A DNA stretch of 64,000 nt from Micromonospora craterilacus (GTDB lineage: Bacteria > Actinomycetota > Actinomycetes > Mycobacteriales > Micromonosporaceae). The first letter of the stretch is position 1. Every line of letters starts with the position of its first letter. The position numbers and the translations under genes are program-made. The stretch covers positions 17,600 to 81,599 of the forward strand of contig NZ_POTY01000005.1 in NCBI RefSeq assembly GCF_003236315.1. Reading direction: 5' to 3'. Of the stretch, positions 23,958 to 32,222 are shown piece by piece. A model generated the notes under the pieces. That model saw nothing but the letters and a program-made list of their open reading frames with translations. It was not told where the DNA came from and searched no databases.

Positions 23958-24473
23958 GTGGACATCACCCTGGTCGAGGGAGACCTCACCGCCGAGCGGG
24001 TGGACGTGGTGGTCAACGCCGCGAACTCGTCGCTGCTCGGCGGCGGCGGAGTGGACGGCGCGATCCACCGCCGGGGCGGGCCGGCGATCCTCGAAGAGTG
24101 CCGCGCGTTGCGCGCCTCCCGGTACGGCCGGGGCCTGCCGACCGGGCAGGCGGTGGCGACCACCGCGGGTGACCTGCCGGCGCGCTGGGTGGTGCACACG
24201 GTCGGCCCGGTCTGGTCGGCCACCGAGGACCGCTCGGCGCTGCTGCGCGACTGTTACGCCAACAGCCTCACCGTCGCCGACGGGCTCGGCGCGGCCACCG
24301 TCGCCTTCCCGCTGATCTCCGCCGGAATCTACGGCTGGCCGGTCGAGGACGCGGTGGCCCAGGCGCTGTCGGTGCTGCGCGCGGCAGCCCCGCTGAGCGT
24401 CACCGAGGCCCGACTGGTGCTGTTCGGTGCCGACACCTTCGCCACCGCCGAGCGGGTGTACGCGGGCGGCTGA
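23958..24473 (+). CDS. Macrodomain O-acetyl-ADP-ribose deacetylase-type protein
   Basis: 171-residue single macrodomain (MacroD/YmdB type). Recognisable parts: DVVVNAANSSLLGGGGVDGA, GQAVATTAGDLPARWVVHTVG, then AFPLISAGIYGWPVEDA, the phosphate-binding loop. It would bind ADP-ribose and remove O-acetyl or mono-ADP-ribosyl groups. GTG 23958 follows the EI24 stop by a single base; the two are cotranscribed. No ADP-ribosyltransferase or toxin gene is adjacent, so it is probably a housekeeping copy. Confidence 0.92.
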   Translation: MDITLVEGDLTAERVDVVVNAANSSLLGGGGVDGAIHRRGGPAILEECRALRASRYGRGLPTGQAVATTAGDLPARWVVHTVGPVWSATEDRSALLRDCYANSLTVADGLGAATVAFPLISAGIYGWPVEDAVAQALSVLRAAAPLSVTEARLVLFGADTFATAERVYAGG

Positions 24474-24494
24474 CCTCGCGCCGCACGGGCCGGC

Positions 24495-25421
24495 TCAGCC
24501 GGCCGGCCGCAGCTCGCGTACGCAGGACCACTGGCTGGCCACCGGCCGGTAGCCGAGCCCGGTGTTGACCGCCAACATCGGTGCGTTCGCCGCGTCGTTC
24601 CCGGTGAACGCGACGGTGATCCCGCGATCCACCGCCCGGTGCAGCGCGGCCAGCTTCACCAACCGGGCCAGCCCCCGCCCCCGGTGCGCCGGCACGGTGC
24701 CTGTGTAGTCCGACCACATCCGCTCACCGTCCCGCTTCACCAGGCTGATCGCGGCCAGCTCGCCGTCGACCTCGGCGCCCATGCTGGCCTCCCGGTCCAG
24801 GCCGACGTTGTCCCAGGTGTCGGCGCACCAGTCGGCGTAGCCGATCGCGCCGCAGAGCACGTCGCCCGGCTCGTCGGCGCTGGCCGCCACCTCCACCCGG
24901 TGCACGTGGCGCGGATCGACCTGGGTCAACGGCACCAGCCGTACGTCCGCCGGGGCCTCCGGCAGGGGTGGCAACGAGCGCAGCTCCAGCATCGAGAAGC
25001 GCTCCTCACGGCTCGGCACGAAGCCGTGCCGGCGGGCGAACGGCAGCGCATCCGGCAGCGCGCGCCCGCGCAGCCGGCGCAGCCCGAGCGGGGCGAGGTG
25101 TTCCAGCGCGTTCGCCAGTAGCGCACTGCCGATCCCGCGCCTCGTGTGGTCGGGGTGTACGTGCAGCAGCGAGACCTCGCCGATCGGCTCGTCGGTGTGG
25201 ACATTGCGCGAAGCCGAAACCCAGCCGACCACCTCCCCGTCGACCTCGGCGACGAAGGCGGCCCAGTGCACACCCGGCGACGGCGTGGTGATCATCTGCC
25301 GGGTCGACGCGACACCGCGGACCAGGAAGGGCAGCACGAGCGTACGCAGCGCCACCACCGCCGGCGCATCGTCAGGGCGAGCAGTGCGGATGAGCACAGG
25401 CGACGTAGCCGGACCGATCAT
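24495..25421 (-). CDS. GNAT N-acetyltransferase with two tandem GNAT domains
   Basis: 308 residues. First GNAT domain at about 8-160 with acetyl-CoA loop HPDHTRRGIGSALLA, and a second at about 165-300 with PAHRGRGLARLVKLAALHRA. Tandem GNAT proteins include MshD, which completes mycothiol synthesis, but the pattern here is also common in uncharacterised acetyltransferases, so MshD is not claimed. ATG 25421 has TAGCCT 7 nt upstream (leaderless). The stop overlaps a GC-rich inverted repeat shared with the convergent macrodomain gene. Confidence 0.8.
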   Translation of the reverse strand: MIGPATSPVLIRTARPDDAPAVVALRTLVLPFLVRGVASTRQMITTPSPGVHWAAFVAEVDGEVVGWVSASRNVHTDEPIGEVSLLHVHPDHTRRGIGSALLANALEHLAPLGLRRLRGRALPDALPFARRHGFVPSREERFSMLELRSLPPLPEAPADVRLVPLTQVDPRHVHRVEVAASADEPGDVLCGAIGYADWCADTWDNVGLDREASMGAEVDGELAAISLVKRDGERMWSDYTGTVPAHRGRGLARLVKLAALHRAVDRGITVAFTGNDAANAPMLAVNTGLGYRPVASQWSCVRELRPAG

Positions 25422-25495
25422 GCGCCGCAGGCTAGCCCCTGCCGCCCCCTCCCGCCTCGCCTTTTCCACCGCCCCTTCCGGTGGCTCACCGACTG

Positions 25496-25549
25496 ACTGA
25501 CGCGCTCACCGCGCGGCGGGGCACTGACGCGCTCTCCGCGCGGCGGGGC
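25496..25549. repeat. Two tandem copies of a 27-bp GC-rich repeat
   Basis: Units 25496-25522 and 25523-25549 are identical except A/T at the 13th base. Each begins ACTGACGCGCTC and ends GCGCGGCGGGGC with an internal CCGCGCGG palindrome. They lie between the end of the sugar operon and the GNAT promoter and may aid termination. Confidence 0.9.
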
Positions 25550-25562
25550 GAGGTCGTGCGGC

Positions 25563-26570
25563 TCAGGCGGATTCGCGGATGACCAGCTCGGTGGGGAGGA
25601 TGAGGGCCGGCTCGACGGCCTCGCCGGCGGCGAGGCGGAGCAGTAGCCGGGTGCCCTGCCGGCCGAGTTCCAGTATCGGCTGCCGGACGGTGGTCAACGG
25701 CGGGTCGGTGTACGCGGCGGTCTCGATGTCGTCGAAACCGATCACCGCCACGTCGTCCGGCACCCGCCGCCCTGCCTCGCGCAGCGTACGGAGGGCGGCG
25801 TGGGCCATCAGGTCCGACGCGGCGAAGACGGCGTCCAGGTCGGGGTGGGCGGCGAGCAGCTCGCGCATCGCCGCGGCCCCGGACTCCCGGGTGAAGTCGC
25901 CGACCGCCACCATCTCGGGCAGCCCGGCGGCGGCCACCGTGTCCCGGTAGCCGGCCAGCCGCTCGATCCCGGCGACCATGTCCTGTGGACCGGCGATGGT
26001 GGCGATCCGGCGGCGCCCGCCCTCGATCAGGTGTCGCACCGCCCGGGTCACCCCGCCGACCTGGTCGACGTCGATGTACGGCACGTCCGAACCGTCCAGC
26101 GGCCGGCCGCTGCACACCACCGGGATGCCCAGCGCGGCGAGTTTGGCGGGCAGCGGGTCGGCGCCGTGCAGCGAGGCGAACAGCACCCCGTCGACGTGCC
26201 GGCCGGTGGTGTACCGCTCGACCCGCTCGTGCCCGGCCGGCGAGCCGGCGAGCATCAGCACCAGCTGCTTGTCGGCGGCCTCCAACTCCTGCGCGGCGCC
26301 CCGGATGATGCCCGGGAAGACCTGGTCGTCGGAGAAGACCCGGGTGGCCTCTTCGGGCATGACCAGCGCGATCGAGTCGGTCCGCTGGGTGACGAGGGTA
26401 CGGGCGGCCAGGTTCGGCACGTACCCCAGTTCGGCCACCGCCTGGCGAACCGCCTCCCGGATCGGCTCGGCGACCGTGGTCGAGCCGTTGACCACCCGGG
26501 AGACGGTGGCTCGGGACACCCCGGCCCGTCGTGCCACCGCTTCCAGAGTGGGCCGCTGCGCCCCCGTCAT
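25563..26570 (-). CDS. LacI-family transcriptional repressor
   Basis: 335 residues. HTH at the N-terminus (TLEAVARRAGVSRATVSRVVNG), hinge helix NLAARTLVTQ and a periplasmic-binding-like effector domain (SIALVMPEEATRVFSDDQVF, DGVLFASLHGAD, AVIGFDDIETAAYTDPPLTTVRQP). Last gene of the sugar operon; it would bind the two palindromes at 31257 and 31303. Effector is probably a beta-glucoside such as cellobiose, judged from the GH1 neighbour. ATG 26570 with GAGGTG upstream was preferred to GTG 26582. Being in its own operon makes it autoregulated. Confidence 0.9.
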   Translation of the reverse strand: MTGAQRPTLEAVARRAGVSRATVSRVVNGSTTVAEPIREAVRQAVAELGYVPNLAARTLVTQRTDSIALVMPEEATRVFSDDQVFPGIIRGAAQELEAADKQLVLMLAGSPAGHERVERYTTGRHVDGVLFASLHGADPLPAKLAALGIPVVCSGRPLDGSDVPYIDVDQVGGVTRAVRHLIEGGRRRIATIAGPQDMVAGIERLAGYRDTVAAAGLPEMVAVGDFTRESGAAAMRELLAAHPDLDAVFAASDLMAHAALRTLREAGRRVPDDVAVIGFDDIETAAYTDPPLTTVRQPILELGRQGTRLLLRLAAGEAVEPALILPTELVIRESA

Positions 26571-26589
26571 CGGAGATACCACCTCGCCG

Positions 26590-27960
26590 TCAAAGCCCGT
26601 TCCGGGAGATCACCTCCTGGTACCACCGGGCACTGGATTTCGGTGTACGCCGCTGAGTGAGGTAGTCGACGTGCACGATGCCGAACCGCTTGCGATACCC
26701 CTCGGCCCACTCGAAGTTGTCCAGCAATGACCATACGAGATAGCCGCGCAGGTCGACGCCCCGGGCGATGGCCTCGTGCGCGGCGCGCAGGTGGCCGTCG
26801 AGGTACGCGATCCGGTCGGCGTCCTGCAACGGGCTGGTCACGTCGGCGGCGGTCTTGTCCGGGAAGGCCGCACCGTTCTCGGTGATCAGCAGCGGCACGG
26901 CCGGATAGTCGGTGGCGATGCGCTCCAGCAGGCGGGTCAGCCCGGCCGGCTCGATCATCCAGCCCATGTCGGTCAGCGGTCCGACGGGCGGCAGGAACTC
27001 CACCGCGCCCTCGGTGCCCGGGTACGCGCCGCCACCGGCGCCGTCCGGCCGCCCGGCGACGTAGGTCGGCGCATAGTAGTTGACCCCGAGCAGGTCGATC
27101 GGCGCCGCGATGATCTTCTCGTCGCCGTCCTGGACGAACGTCGGCTCGACGATCCGGGCGACGTGCTCTCGGACGTCGTCCGGGTACCCGCCGAGCAGCA
27201 GCGGGTCGAGGAAGATCCGATTGTGCAGGCCGTCGACCAGGCGTACCGCGGCGGCGTCGGCCGCACTGCTCGCGTCGGCGGGGCGTACGTCGGCCGGGTT
27301 CAGGGTGATGCCGACCCGGCCGGCGCCGCCCGCGCGCAGCGCCTGGGCGGCCAGGCCGTGCGCGAGCAGCAGATGGTGTACGGCCGAGAAGGCCGCGCCC
27401 GGATCCTGCACGCCGGGAGCGTGCACCCCGTTGCCGTAGCCCAGGTACGCCGAGCACCACGGCTCGTTGAGCGTCGTCCAGGTGCCGATCCGGTCGCCGA
27501 GCCGGGCGTACATGGCGGACGCGTAGGTGGCGAAGTGCTCGGCGGTCTCCCGGGCGGTCCACCCGCCCCGGTCCTGCAAGGTCTGCGGCAGGTCCCAGTG
27601 GTAGAGGGTGATGATCGGGTCGATCCCCCGGCCCAGCAGCGCGTCCGTCAGCCGGTCGTAGAAGTCCAGGCCGCGCGGGTTGACCGGGCCGGTGCCGTCC
27701 GGCTGGATCCGGGGCCAGGACGCCGAGAAGCGGTACGCCTGGAGGCCCAGCTCGGCCATCATCGCCACGTCGTCGGCGTACCGGTGGTAGTGGTCGCAGG
27801 CGACGTCGCCGGTGTGCCCGGCGTGGACCTTGCCGGGGGTGCGGCTGAAGGTGTCCCAGATCGACTCGCCGCGCCCGTCGTCGCGGGCCGCGCCCTCGAT
27901 CTGGTACGCCGCGGTGGCCGCGCCCCAGAGAAAGTTGTCAGGAAATCGAAGCTCAGTCAC
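26590..27960 (-). CDS. GH1 beta-glucosidase
   Basis: 456 residues, normal for glycoside hydrolase family 1. Motifs: FLWGAATAAYQIEG near the start, the acid/base Glu in TTLNEPW (E166), LLGVNYYAP and the nucleophile Glu in LLITENGA (E361), and SLLDNFEWAEGY near the end. No signal peptide, so it hydrolyses imported beta-glucosides in the cytosol. GTG 27960 overlaps the permease stop by 4 nt. Cotranscribed with the transporter and repressor, as in ceb-type cellobiose operons. Confidence 0.95.
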   Translation of the reverse strand: MTELRFPDNFLWGAATAAYQIEGAARDDGRGESIWDTFSRTPGKVHAGHTGDVACDHYHRYADDVAMMAELGLQAYRFSASWPRIQPDGTGPVNPRGLDFYDRLTDALLGRGIDPIITLYHWDLPQTLQDRGGWTARETAEHFATYASAMYARLGDRIGTWTTLNEPWCSAYLGYGNGVHAPGVQDPGAAFSAVHHLLLAHGLAAQALRAGGAGRVGITLNPADVRPADASSAADAAAVRLVDGLHNRIFLDPLLLGGYPDDVREHVARIVEPTFVQDGDEKIIAAPIDLLGVNYYAPTYVAGRPDGAGGGAYPGTEGAVEFLPPVGPLTDMGWMIEPAGLTRLLERIATDYPAVPLLITENGAAFPDKTAADVTSPLQDADRIAYLDGHLRAAHEAIARGVDLRGYLVWSLLDNFEWAEGYRKRFGIVHVDYLTQRRTPKSSARWYQEVISRNGL

Positions 27961-28790
27961 GCCTTGACCGCACCTTCCATGATCCCGCCGATGATCTGGC
28001 GGCCGAACAGGACGAACACCAGCAGCAGTGGCAGCGTGGCGATGGCCGTACCGGTGAACACCTGGGACATGTCCTGGTAGTAGCCGTCGGACAGGGCCCG
28101 CAACGACAGCTGCACGGTGGGATTCTCCGGGTCGTTCAGCACCGCGTACGGCCACAGGAAGTCGTTCCAGGTGGTCATGAAGGTGAGCAGGCCGAGCACC
28201 GCGGCGGCCGGACGCAACGCGGGCAGCACCACGTTCCAGTAGATCCGCGCGGTGCCGCAGCCGTCCACCCGGGCCGCCTCGATCAGCTCGTTGCTGACCG
28301 CCTGGCCGGCGTACTGGCGCATCATGAACACCCCGAATCCGGTGACCAACGCGGGCATGATCACCGCCGGCAGCCGATCGTTCAGGTTCAGCTTCGTCAT
28401 CAGCATGTACAACGGGATGATGCCGAGTTGGGTCGGCACCATCATCGTCGCGATGATGACCATCAGCAACGCGTTGCTGCCCCGGAAGCGCAGCTTGGCG
28501 AAGGCGAACCCGGCCAGGCTGGAGAAGAACACCACCGAGACGGTGACCGTGGTCGCCACGATCGCCGAGTTGATCAGGCCGGTCAGGAAGTACGCGTCGG
28601 CGTTGGCGAACAACCGGGAGATGTTGGCGCCCAGGTTGCCCCCGGGGGTGACCGGCGGCGGCAGCTGTCCCATCGCGTCGCTGGAGCGGCTGGCCACCAC
28701 GAACATCCAGTAGATCGGGAAGACCGACAGGACCGCGGCGGCGATCAGCGCGCCGTACGTCAGCGGGCTGGCCCGCCACAGCCGGCTCAT
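27957..28790 (-). CDS. Carbohydrate ABC transporter permease (MalG-type)
   Basis: 277 residues with six spans, from LTYGALIAAAVLSVFPIYWM to TAIATLPLLLVFVLFGRQIIG. The EAA loop that contacts the ATPase reads NELIEAARVDGCGTARIYW. ATG 28790 overlaps the upstream permease stop by 4 nt, and its own stop overlaps the GH1 start. No ATPase is encoded in the operon, so an MsiK-like shared ATPase elsewhere probably powers it, as in other actinomycete sugar transporters. Confidence 0.93.
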   Translation of the reverse strand: MSRLWRASPLTYGALIAAAVLSVFPIYWMFVVASRSSDAMGQLPPPVTPGGNLGANISRLFANADAYFLTGLINSAIVATTVTVSVVFFSSLAGFAFAKLRFRGSNALLMVIIATMMVPTQLGIIPLYMLMTKLNLNDRLPAVIMPALVTGFGVFMMRQYAGQAVSNELIEAARVDGCGTARIYWNVVLPALRPAAAVLGLLTFMTTWNDFLWPYAVLNDPENPTVQLSLRALSDGYYQDMSQVFTGTAIATLPLLLVFVLFGRQIIGGIMEGAVKA

Positions 28791-29791
28791 CGGGAGCCTC
28801 CCTTCCTGCCGGTGTCCGGCTTGGCGCCGGCGCCGAGTCGCCGGATGATCAGTACGTTGATCGCCGCCACGATGGCGATCAGGGCGAAGAGCAGCCACGC
28901 CACGGCCGAGCCGTAGCCGAAGTTGTAGTAGGGCGCGAAGGCGTTCTCGAACATGTACATGGTCACCGTCTGCGACTCGCGCAGCGTTCCGCCCCGGATC
29001 GGGTTGGTGCCGGAGTGGAACAGCCGGGGCTCGGTGAACAGCTGGAGCCCGCCGATGGTGGAGATGATGACGCAGAAGATGATCGTCGGCTTGAGCAGCG
29101 GCACGGTGATGGTCCAGAACTGCCGGGCCCGGTTCGCTCCGTCGATCGCCGCCGCCTCGTACAGGTCACGGGGGATGGCCTGCATGGCGGCCAGGAAGAT
29201 CAGCGCGTTGTAGCCGGTCCACCGCCAGTCGACCATGGCCGAGATGGCCACCCAGGAGGCGAACCGGTTGGACTTCCACCCGATCGGGTCGACACTAACC
29301 AGGTCGAGCAGCCAGTTGATCATGCCGAACTCGCGGCCGAACAGCACCCCGAACACGATCGCCACGGCGGCGGTGGAGGTGACGTTGGGGACCAGCACCG
29401 CCATTCGCCAGCCGGTGCGGAACCGCAGCTGCCGGTTGAGCATGTTGGCCAGCCAGAGCGCCAGGAGCAGCTGCGGCACCGTGCTGATGACGAAGATGCC
29501 GAGGGTGTTGACCACCGAGTGCCAGAAGTCGCTGTCGGCCAGCAGTTGGGTGTAGTTGTCCGCACCGATGAAGGTGGGGTTGCTGCCGAGCAGGTCCCAG
29601 TCGTGCAGCGAGACCCAGAGGGTGTAGGCCAGTGGCCACGCCCCGAAGACCGCGAAGACCAGGAAGAACGGGGCGATGTAGAGGTAGGGCGAGTACTTCG
29701 CGTCGATCCGGCTCAGCCGGCCGGCCCGCCGCAGGCGGGTGTCGCGCGGTCCCGGTGTGGCCGGCGGTCGCGCGTCGAGCTGCAACGCCAT
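28787..29791 (-). CDS. Carbohydrate ABC transporter permease (MalF-type)
   Basis: 334 residues; six spans with the first at about residues 35-55 (PYLYIAPFFLVFAVFGAWPL) and the last ending ALIAIVAAINVLII. The EAA loop is RDLYEAAAIDGANRARQFW. ATG 29791 is supported by AAGGAG about 10 nt upstream; an in-frame GTG at 29812 would add seven residues. Pairs with the MalG-type permease through a 4-nt overlap. The binding-protein gene lies 117 nt upstream. Confidence 0.93.
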   Translation of the reverse strand: MALQLDARPPATPGPRDTRLRRAGRLSRIDAKYSPYLYIAPFFLVFAVFGAWPLAYTLWVSLHDWDLLGSNPTFIGADNYTQLLADSDFWHSVVNTLGIFVISTVPQLLLALWLANMLNRQLRFRTGWRMAVLVPNVTSTAAVAIVFGVLFGREFGMINWLLDLVSVDPIGWKSNRFASWVAISAMVDWRWTGYNALIFLAAMQAIPRDLYEAAAIDGANRARQFWTITVPLLKPTIIFCVIISTIGGLQLFTEPRLFHSGTNPIRGGTLRESQTVTMYMFENAFAPYYNFGYGSAVAWLLFALIAIVAAINVLIIRRLGAGAKPDTGRKGGSR

Positions 29792-29908
29792 GACCCGTTG
29801 ACTCCTTTCCACGCCCCCGCCCCGCGCCGATCCAGGGCTGGTCGCCGCGCGCGTCCGGTGGAGGCGGCGGGTCCTGGATCGGCGGCGGGGTGGGGCCCGT
29901 CGGGCCGG

Positions 29909-31213
29909 TTACTTGGCGGCGGCCTTCTTGGCGTTCGCGATCGCGTCCTGCCAGCCCTGGTCGGGGGTGCGCTGTCCCAGCTCGACGGTGCGCACGGCGT
30001 TCTCCACCTCGGTACGGACGGCCTGGTTCTTCGGGCCCATGTAGACCGGCTTCAGGGTCTTCGCGCCGGCGGCGAAGATCGTGCCGATCGGGGCGTCGGA
30101 GAAGTACGGGTTGGTGGCCTCGGCGATGGCCGGGTCGTCCAGCGCCTGCGGCGAGGACGGCAGCGGGCCCTTGGCCTTGAAGGCGCCGATCTGGCCCTGC
30201 GGGCTGGTCAGGAACTTGGCCAGCTTGATCGCCTCTGCCTGGTGCTTGCTCTGCGTCGGCACAGCCAGGTGCGTACCACCCCAGTTACCGCCGTCGCCCG
30301 GCACCCGGGCGATGTCCCACTTGCCCTTGGCCTCCGGCCCGGCGTTGCCCTCGATCACGCCGGTCATCCAGGCCGGGCAGGCGATGGTGGCGAACTTGGC
30401 CTGCTTGAAGGCCGAGACCCACTCCTCCGACCAGGAGCCGTACTTGCCGGACAGACCGGCGTTGATGATGCGCATGGTGGTGTCCCAGGCCTGCTTCACC
30501 GCCGGGTTGCTGTCCACCACGAGGTTGTTGCTGGTGTCGTAGTAGTGGTAGCCCTGCGCGTTGCCGGCGGTCTGCAGCACGATGGTGTTGAACGTGTTGG
30601 TGGCCGCGTCCAGGAACGAGGCGCCGGTGTTCGCGGCCTTGAACTTCTCGCCGGTGGCGATGTAGTCCGGCCAGGTCGGCCAGAGCTTGGAGACCTCGTC
30701 GCGGTCGGTGGGCAGCCCCGCCTTCTCGAAGAGGTCGGTGCGGTAGCACATGGCCATGCCGCCCACGTCGGTGCCGAGCCCGATCAGCTTCTGGCCGTCG
30801 GCGGTGAGCCCCTGGTTCCACTTCCACTCGAGGAAGTTGCCCTTGAGTTCGGCGGCGCCGTGGTCGAGCAGGTTGACGAAGTTGTCCGGGTTGGCCTTGT
30901 ACTCGACCATCAGACCCTCTTCGATGGCCACGATGTCGCCGGCGCCCTTGCCCGCGGCGAGCCATTGGGTCAGCTTCGGCGAGTACTCGTCGAGGTTGCC
31001 GCCGGTGCCCCGCTCGACGATCTTCACGCCGGGGTTGGCGTCCTCGTACTCGCGGTAGAGCTGCTCGTAGCCGAGCTGCCCGAAGACGTCGACGGTGAGC
31101 GTTATGTCGCCGTCTCCGGCGTCGTCGCTGCCACCGCAGCCGCTGGTGACGAGCAACGCGCCGGCGGCGGCCAGGGCGACCGCCGCGAGGCGGTGGCGCG
31201 GGAAAGTGCCCAT
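29909..31213 (-). CDS. Sugar-binding lipoprotein of an ABC importer
   Basis: 434 residues. A lipoprotein signal ends in LLVTSGCGG with the lipidated Cys at about residue 26. The mature part is a cluster-B type solute-binding protein (LTVDVFGQLGYEQLYREYED, then VAIEEGLMVEYKANPDNF). It delivers oligosaccharide to the two permeases; the GH1 enzyme makes cello-oligosaccharides or another beta-glucoside the likely ligand. Its promoter carries two LacI operators. An AGAGGGG segment precedes the ATG. Confidence 0.93.
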   Translation of the reverse strand: MGTFPRHRLAAVALAAAGALLVTSGCGGSDDAGDGDITLTVDVFGQLGYEQLYREYEDANPGVKIVERGTGGNLDEYSPKLTQWLAAGKGAGDIVAIEEGLMVEYKANPDNFVNLLDHGAAELKGNFLEWKWNQGLTADGQKLIGLGTDVGGMAMCYRTDLFEKAGLPTDRDEVSKLWPTWPDYIATGEKFKAANTGASFLDAATNTFNTIVLQTAGNAQGYHYYDTSNNLVVDSNPAVKQAWDTTMRIINAGLSGKYGSWSEEWVSAFKQAKFATIACPAWMTGVIEGNAGPEAKGKWDIARVPGDGGNWGGTHLAVPTQSKHQAEAIKLAKFLTSPQGQIGAFKAKGPLPSSPQALDDPAIAEATNPYFSDAPIGTIFAAGAKTLKPVYMGPKNQAVRTEVENAVRTVELGQRTPDQGWQDAIANAKKAAAK

Positions 31214-31256
31214 TGTCTGGTGACCCCTCTCAGGTAAGGGTGGTGGTGGATGGGTC

Positions 31257-31316
31257 TGAGAGCGCTCTCACGTAGCCTGCGGTCCACCCCGGACCGGTGT
31301 CAAGAGAGCGCTCTCT
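31257..31316 (-). promoter_or_regulatory. Sugar-operon promoter with two LacI-type operators
   Basis: Palindromes TGAGAGCGCTCTCA (31257-31270) and AGAGAGCGCTCTCT (31303-31316) are 46 bp apart centre to centre. On the minus strand a TTGACA -35 element occupies 31302-31297, directly after the distal operator, and the proximal operator falls near the expected transcription start. The sequences match the GAGAGCGCTCTC-type sites of CebR-like repressors, so the LacI gene of this operon is the natural ligand. Confidence 0.88.
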
Positions 31317-31336
31317 CGGGGAGGGTCACAGAATGG

Positions 31337-31374
31337 CCACGAGCGGCCCTCCCGATCGGAAAGGCCGCTCGTGG
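31337..31374. terminator. Rho-independent-like terminator stem
   Basis: Perfect 12-bp arms CCACGAGCGGCC (31337-31348) and GGCCGCTCGTGG (31363-31374) with a 14-nt loop. It lies 13 nt past the stop of the minus-strand gene at 31388 and would end that transcript before the sugar-operon promoter. Confidence 0.7.
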
Positions 31375-31387
31375 TGGATCGTCGGGC

Positions 31388-32152
31388 TCAGCCGGTACGC
31401 ACCCCGTCGAGCAGGGCGCGGTCGCCGGCGACCGTCAGGGTGTCGAAACTGACCCGCCCCCACAGCGCCAGCAGCAGATCGCTCGCCGTGCCGCTGACGT
31501 GCACCCGGGCATGGTGGTCGTCGTGGTCGAAGATGGTGCCGGTGTCCAGCAGGGCCACCCCCTCGCCGCGCAGCCGCAGGAACCACTCATGTGCCGCGTC
31601 GGTCGCGCTCAGCCGGACCACCCCGTGCCACTGCCCGGTCGCCTTCCGCCGGCCGGCCGGCAGCCAGGTGTCGAGCACCTCGCTCACCCCGTCGGCCGCG
31701 AGCTTCGACTCGATCGGCTCACCGGCGGCGATGGCGAGCTGGGCGTCCCAGCGGTGCACCGCCGTCTCGTGCGCCATCCGGCGTGGCCAGAAGGCCGCCT
31801 TCTTCGGCTGCGGGGCCCAGTTCCACGCCGGTGCCTCCGGGTCGAGGGTGTCGAACAGGGCCATCAACTCGTCGTACGCCTGCTGCCACTGCTGCGCGAC
31901 GGTGACCCCCGGCGCCGGCTCGGCCGGCTGCGACCGGCTCTGCTGCGGCGCGGTGGACTCGCCGGAGCCGGCGACGGAGCGTACCCACTGGTAGATGCCG
32001 GCGAGGTGCAGGGCCAGGTCGGTTACCGTCCAGCCGGGGCAGGACAGCACAGGTGTCTCGGGCGGAGCCTCGGCCACCGCCGCGGCGAAGGCCGGGCCCT
32101 CCGCCCGCAGTGCCCCGATCCAGAAGTCTTTGGTGCCATGCAATCTGCTCAT
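31388..32152 (-). CDS. Mycothiol-dependent maleylpyruvate isomerase-like (DinB fold) protein
   Basis: 254 residues of the TIGR03083/MDMPI group. The N-terminal four-helix DinB-like domain has PVLSCPGWTVTDLALHLAGIY with a metal-ligand His, then WPRRMAHETAVHRWDAQLA (second His pair). The C-terminal MDMPI-type domain follows (HGVVRLSATDAAHEWFLRL). Such proteins use mycothiol as cofactor, consistent with mshA in this window, but the substrate is unknown. ATG 32152 has GGGAGG 6 nt upstream. Confidence 0.82.
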   Translation of the reverse strand: MSRLHGTKDFWIGALRAEGPAFAAAVAEAPPETPVLSCPGWTVTDLALHLAGIYQWVRSVAGSGESTAPQQSRSQPAEPAPGVTVAQQWQQAYDELMALFDTLDPEAPAWNWAPQPKKAAFWPRRMAHETAVHRWDAQLAIAAGEPIESKLAADGVSEVLDTWLPAGRRKATGQWHGVVRLSATDAAHEWFLRLRGEGVALLDTGTIFDHDDHHARVHVSGTASDLLLALWGRVSFDTLTVAGDRALLDGVRTG

Positions 32153-32222
32153 CGCCATCCTCCCGGGGGTGACCGGGCCACCAGTGGGTGCCGCGGCTGT
32201 CCCTCAGCCTAGGGTGAAAGGC

